A stretch of DNA of 8,636 nt, taken from positions 1 to 8,636 of the forward strand of contig JAITDV010000206.1 in the NCBI GenBank assembly GCA_031282385.1. Direction: 5' to 3'. Positions 6,768-8,636 of this stretch are shown piece by piece (position 1 is the first letter of the stretch; each line of letters starts with the position of its first letter). The translations under genes and the position numbers were made by a program. The notes under the pieces were generated by a model. That model did not search any database and had not been told where the DNA came from. It was given only the letters and a program-made list of their open reading frames with translations. Source of the stretch: Planctomycetaceae bacterium. GTDB taxonomy: Bacteria; Planctomycetota; Planctomycetia; Pirellulales; Thermoguttaceae.

Positions 6768-6867
6768 TGTTCGTACTATAAATTTCATGACTCAGGAGCG
6801 TAAAAGCCCGCTTTCTGATAGGTAAGCAGGAGGTGGTAAAGGAAATTTAAAGTGTGAACAGTTTAAA
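6768..6867 (+). repeat. Dispersed ~100-bp repeat, copy 5
   Basis: This copy is close to consensus. Its ends are TGTTCGTACTATAAATT and AATTTAAAGTGTGAACA followed by TTTAAA, which pair at 16 of 17 positions on the RNA reading (two as G-U). The hairpin is CCCGCTTT-CTGATAGG-TAAGCAGG; the C-to-T change in the inner CC/GG pair still pairs as G-U. It ends 39 bases before the uvrC ATG. Confidence 0.88.
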
Positions 6868-6906
6868 ATTATCTGATTTACGGTATTGTCTCAAGCGTCA
6901 TATAAA

Positions 6907-8217
6907 ATGGATTTATGGAACGAAAATTCAGCTTCGGAAAAAGCGCATCTTTTTCCACATGCGCCGGGCGTTTATCTGATGAAAGATTCAGCGCAACGCG
7001 TGATCTATATTGGCAAAGCAAAAGACCTGCGAAATCGAGCAAGTTCTTACTTTCACAAAAGTGCAATAGACGATCCGCGAACAGCAATATTTGTACCGGA
7101 AATTGCAGATATTGATTACATTCAAACAGAAAGTGAAGTTGACGCTCTCCTGCTTGAAGCTCGTTTGATCAAGGATATTCAACCGAAATATAATCGAGAC
7201 TTAAAAGATTCTAAAACATTTCCGTACTTACAAATACGAACCCGTGAATCTTTTCCGCGAGTTGAAATAACACGAGCTCCCAAAGAACACGGAGTACGTT
7301 TATTTGGTCCTTTTACAAATTCGGGCGGTTTGCGCGGCGCGATAATTGTGTTACAAAAAATATTCAGATTTAGAACATGTTCGCTTGATATTCATCCTAA
7401 TGATGAGCGTTTTCGTTGGTTTCGACCTTGTATTTTATATTCGATTCGCCAATGTTCCGGTGCATGTAATTTTCGGATAACTTCGGCTGATTACCGCAAA
7501 AATATTCAACGCTTGATTCGTTTCCTAGAAGGTAACAAAAAATCTTTGATTGAGGGTTTAAAACGTGAGATGAAACTAGCGTCAAACGAACGTAATTATG
7601 AGATTGCTGCGGAGTTGCGGGATCAAATACATGATCTTGAAACGTTAGACAAACACGGAGATATTGATACGCATGTTCAACCTGAAGCATTTGCGATTGA
7701 TCCGCGTCGTGGTGTTTTGGGTTTGAAGAAGATTTTTAAGTTGGCGGTAATACCGCGAACGATTGAGGGAATTGATATTGCTCATCTTGGCGGCAGTGAT
7801 ATGGTTGCAAGTCTGGTTTGTTTTATGGATGGTTTGCCTTTTAAGTCCGGTTACAGACGTTACAAGATAAAAAGTGTAAAAGGAATTGACGATTTTGCAT
7901 GTATGGCTGAAGTTGTTACGCGGCGGTTTTCGTCAAGTGAAGTTAATAATCCGCCGCCGGATATTTTGTTAATTGACGGCGGTAAAGGGCAATTAAATGC
8001 AGCGTTATCTGCGCTTGCACGAACTTATTCACAACCGCAATTGGTAATTTCACTAGCAAAACGAGACGAAGAAATTTTTGTTCCGAATCAAGATGAACCC
8101 ATCCATTTAAGCCGACATTCATTTGCATTGAGACTTCTACAATACGTAAGAGACGAAGCACACCGATTCGCACAACATTATCATCACATACTAAGAAAAA
8201 ATAGATTTACAAAATAA
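6907..8217 (+). CDS. uvrC: UvrABC excinuclease subunit C, short form without HhH domain
   Basis: UvrC makes the dual incisions of nucleotide excision repair with UvrB. The 436-residue product is shorter than the usual ~600. The GIY-YIG nuclease covers about 18-100: GVY at 21-23, YIG at 34-36, R44, E84 and N96 match the catalytic spacing known from Thermotoga UvrC. Cysteines C158, C175, C183 and C187 match the spacing of the iron-sulfur cysteines of E. coli UvrC. A UVR helix pair (UvrB contact) lies at about 203-247. The RNase H-like nuclease follows directly, with D290 (GIDIAH), D329 or its neighbour (GIDDF), D357 (LIDGGKGQL) and H419 (RDEAH). The usual ~100-residue segment after UVR and the C-terminal helix-hairpin-helix DNA-binding domain are missing. 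I chose ATG 6907 over TTG 6886, which adds only seven residues. TTGAAA-18-TAAATT at 6713-6742 is a weak promoter candidate. Confidence 0.93.
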   Translation: MDLWNENSASEKAHLFPHAPGVYLMKDSAQRVIYIGKAKDLRNRASSYFHKSAIDDPRTAIFVPEIADIDYIQTESEVDALLLEARLIKDIQPKYNRDLKDSKTFPYLQIRTRESFPRVEITRAPKEHGVRLFGPFTNSGGLRGAIIVLQKIFRFRTCSLDIHPNDERFRWFRPCILYSIRQCSGACNFRITSADYRKNIQRLIRFLEGNKKSLIEGLKREMKLASNERNYEIAAELRDQIHDLETLDKHGDIDTHVQPEAFAIDPRRGVLGLKKIFKLAVIPRTIEGIDIAHLGGSDMVASLVCFMDGLPFKSGYRRYKIKSVKGIDDFACMAEVVTRRFSSSEVNNPPPDILLIDGGKGQLNAALSALARTYSQPQLVISLAKRDEEIFVPNQDEPIHLSRHSFALRLLQYVRDEAHRFAQHYHHILRKNRFTK

Positions 8218-8234
8218 AAATAACAACACTATAT

Positions 8235-8334
8235 TGCTCGTACTATAAATTGCGTGACTCAAGAGCGTAATATCATGCTTTCCGATAGGTAAGCAAGCGG
8301 CGGTGAAGGAAAATTTAAGTGCGAACAGTTTAAA
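8235..8334 (+). repeat. Dispersed ~100-bp repeat, copy 6
   Basis: It starts 18 bases after the uvrC stop. The ends are TGCTCGTACTATAAATT and ATTTAAGTGCGAACA followed by TTTAAA. A missing A on the right arm removes the A-A mismatch seen in other copies, leaving a bulge, and a T-to-C change turns a G-U into a G-C pair. The first small stem-loop (TTGCGT, GACTCAAGA, GCGTAA) matches consensus; the outer part of the main hairpin is degraded (ATCATGCTT against AAGCAAGC). Confidence 0.88.
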
Positions 8335-8465
8335 CAAGGGTTGTTTACTTTAATATCGTGTGTTGTTTTTATTATTTGTGGATTTCAGGTATCCCGCAAC
8401 TGAATGGTTACACCGCCGTTTCATAAATACTTGAATCCAGTGACCAAATAGTTAACTTCACTTTT

Positions 8466-8636
8466 TTACATTTTATTTTCTTCACTGAAATCCGGCGGTG
8501 CGTTTTTCCATGTTCTGGGGATATCGAGATTGATATCGGAGATTATTTCACCTTTATCGTTCCATTCTATTTGACGTCCGAAAAGACGTTTTTTGACAAT
8601 CGTAGAATAACTTGCAGGATAGCCGTTAGGATGAAA
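8466..8636 (-). CDS. 3' end of a minus-strand gene, MORN/YwqK-repeat-like
   Basis: The minus strand is open from the right edge to the stop codon at 8466-8468 and gives the last 56 residues. The wording FHPNGYPASYS, then a Gly-containing turn (LFGRQIEWNDKGEIISD) and a final DINLDIPRTWKNAPP, fits the aromatic-x-x-NG and W-x-x-x-G pattern of MORN-variant repeats such as those in the YwqK family. The family is known mainly from toxin-antitoxin annotation and its molecular role is unclear; I draw no function from it. The gene converges on uvrC, and about 130 bases of spacer plus repeat copy 6 lie between them. I see no strong terminator in that spacer. The reading frame is convincing, the family assignment tentative. 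Confidence 0.6.
   Translation of the reverse strand, partial: FHPNGYPASYSTIVKKRLFGRQIEWNDKGEIISDINLDIPRTWKNAPPDFSEENKM

Noticed and set aside
6886..6906. TTG start for uvrC seven codons upstream
   Set aside because: It adds only MSQASYK, has no ribosome-binding signal, and the ATG at 6907 has the A-rich leader seen before the other genes.
440..8334. Integron cassette array, the repeats being attC sites
   Set aside because: One repeat per gene is suggestive, but the ends lack the RYYYAAC/GTTRRRY core sites, one copy is inverted, and the genes between them are core housekeeping genes with no integrase in view.
440..8334. CRISPR array
   Set aside because: The repeats are ~100 bp, diverged and hundreds to thousands of bases apart with genes between them; there are no short regular spacers.
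8380..8496. Inverted repeat GGATTTCAG/CTGAAATCC around the end of the minus-strand gene
   Set aside because: The nine-base arms are about 100 bases apart and one is inside the coding sequence; likely chance.

Overview
This is an 8.6 kb, AT-rich stretch of an ordinary bacterial chromosome. Its tightly packed genes are separated by unusually repeat-laden spacers. Six genes run on the + strand: the 3' end of a LeuB-type dehydrogenase, rpsL, rpsG, an unknown six-helix membrane protein, a secreted GH106-type glycoside hydrolase and a short uvrC. The 3' end of a minus-strand gene enters at the right edge. The wording of RpsL (NGKEVTVYIPGE, GVRYQVIRGTLD), the LeuB tail and a UvrC that stops before the HhH domain remind me of Planctomycetota or another PVC-superphylum lineage. 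That placement rests on recalled family sequences, not on a search. No complete gene has a clear Shine-Dalgarno sequence at normal spacing; the start codons sit behind A/T-rich leaders.

Layout: 1-437 leuB-like 3' end; 438-1202 a 765-base spacer with two copies of a ~100-bp repeat, a 69-bp GC-rich palindrome and a possible promoter; 1203-1607 rpsL; 1791-2261 rpsG; 2262-2629 spacer with repeat copy 3; 2630-3352 membrane protein; 3353-3600 spacer with an inverted repeat copy 4 ending 19 bases before the next start codon; 3601-6672 glycoside hydrolase, closed by an intrinsic terminator whose stem contains the stop codon; 6673-6906 spacer with copy 5; 6907-8217 uvrC; 8218-8465 spacer with copy 6; 8466-8636 minus-strand gene end with MORN/YwqK-like wording.

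The strongest unexplained signal is the dispersed repeat: six copies of 99-101 bp, found in five of the six intergenic spacers and in no gene. Each has imperfect terminal inverted repeats (consensus TGTTCGTACTATAAATT against AATTTAAAGTGTGAACA) around a conserved hairpin with the core CTTTCCGATAGGTAAG. Several substitutions between copies keep base pairing only if one strand is read as RNA (G-U pairs), and copy 3 carries a true compensatory exchange in the hairpin. It looks like a non-coding, MITE-like or structured-RNA element; I do not recognise it as a named family.

The genes do not form one pathway. rpsL and rpsG are the remains of a str-type ribosomal cluster without fusA beside them. The secreted hydrolase suggests use of rhamnose-containing plant or mucilage polysaccharide. 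uvrC is DNA repair. The leuB-like enzyme is leucine biosynthesis or a related beta-decarboxylating dehydrogenase.
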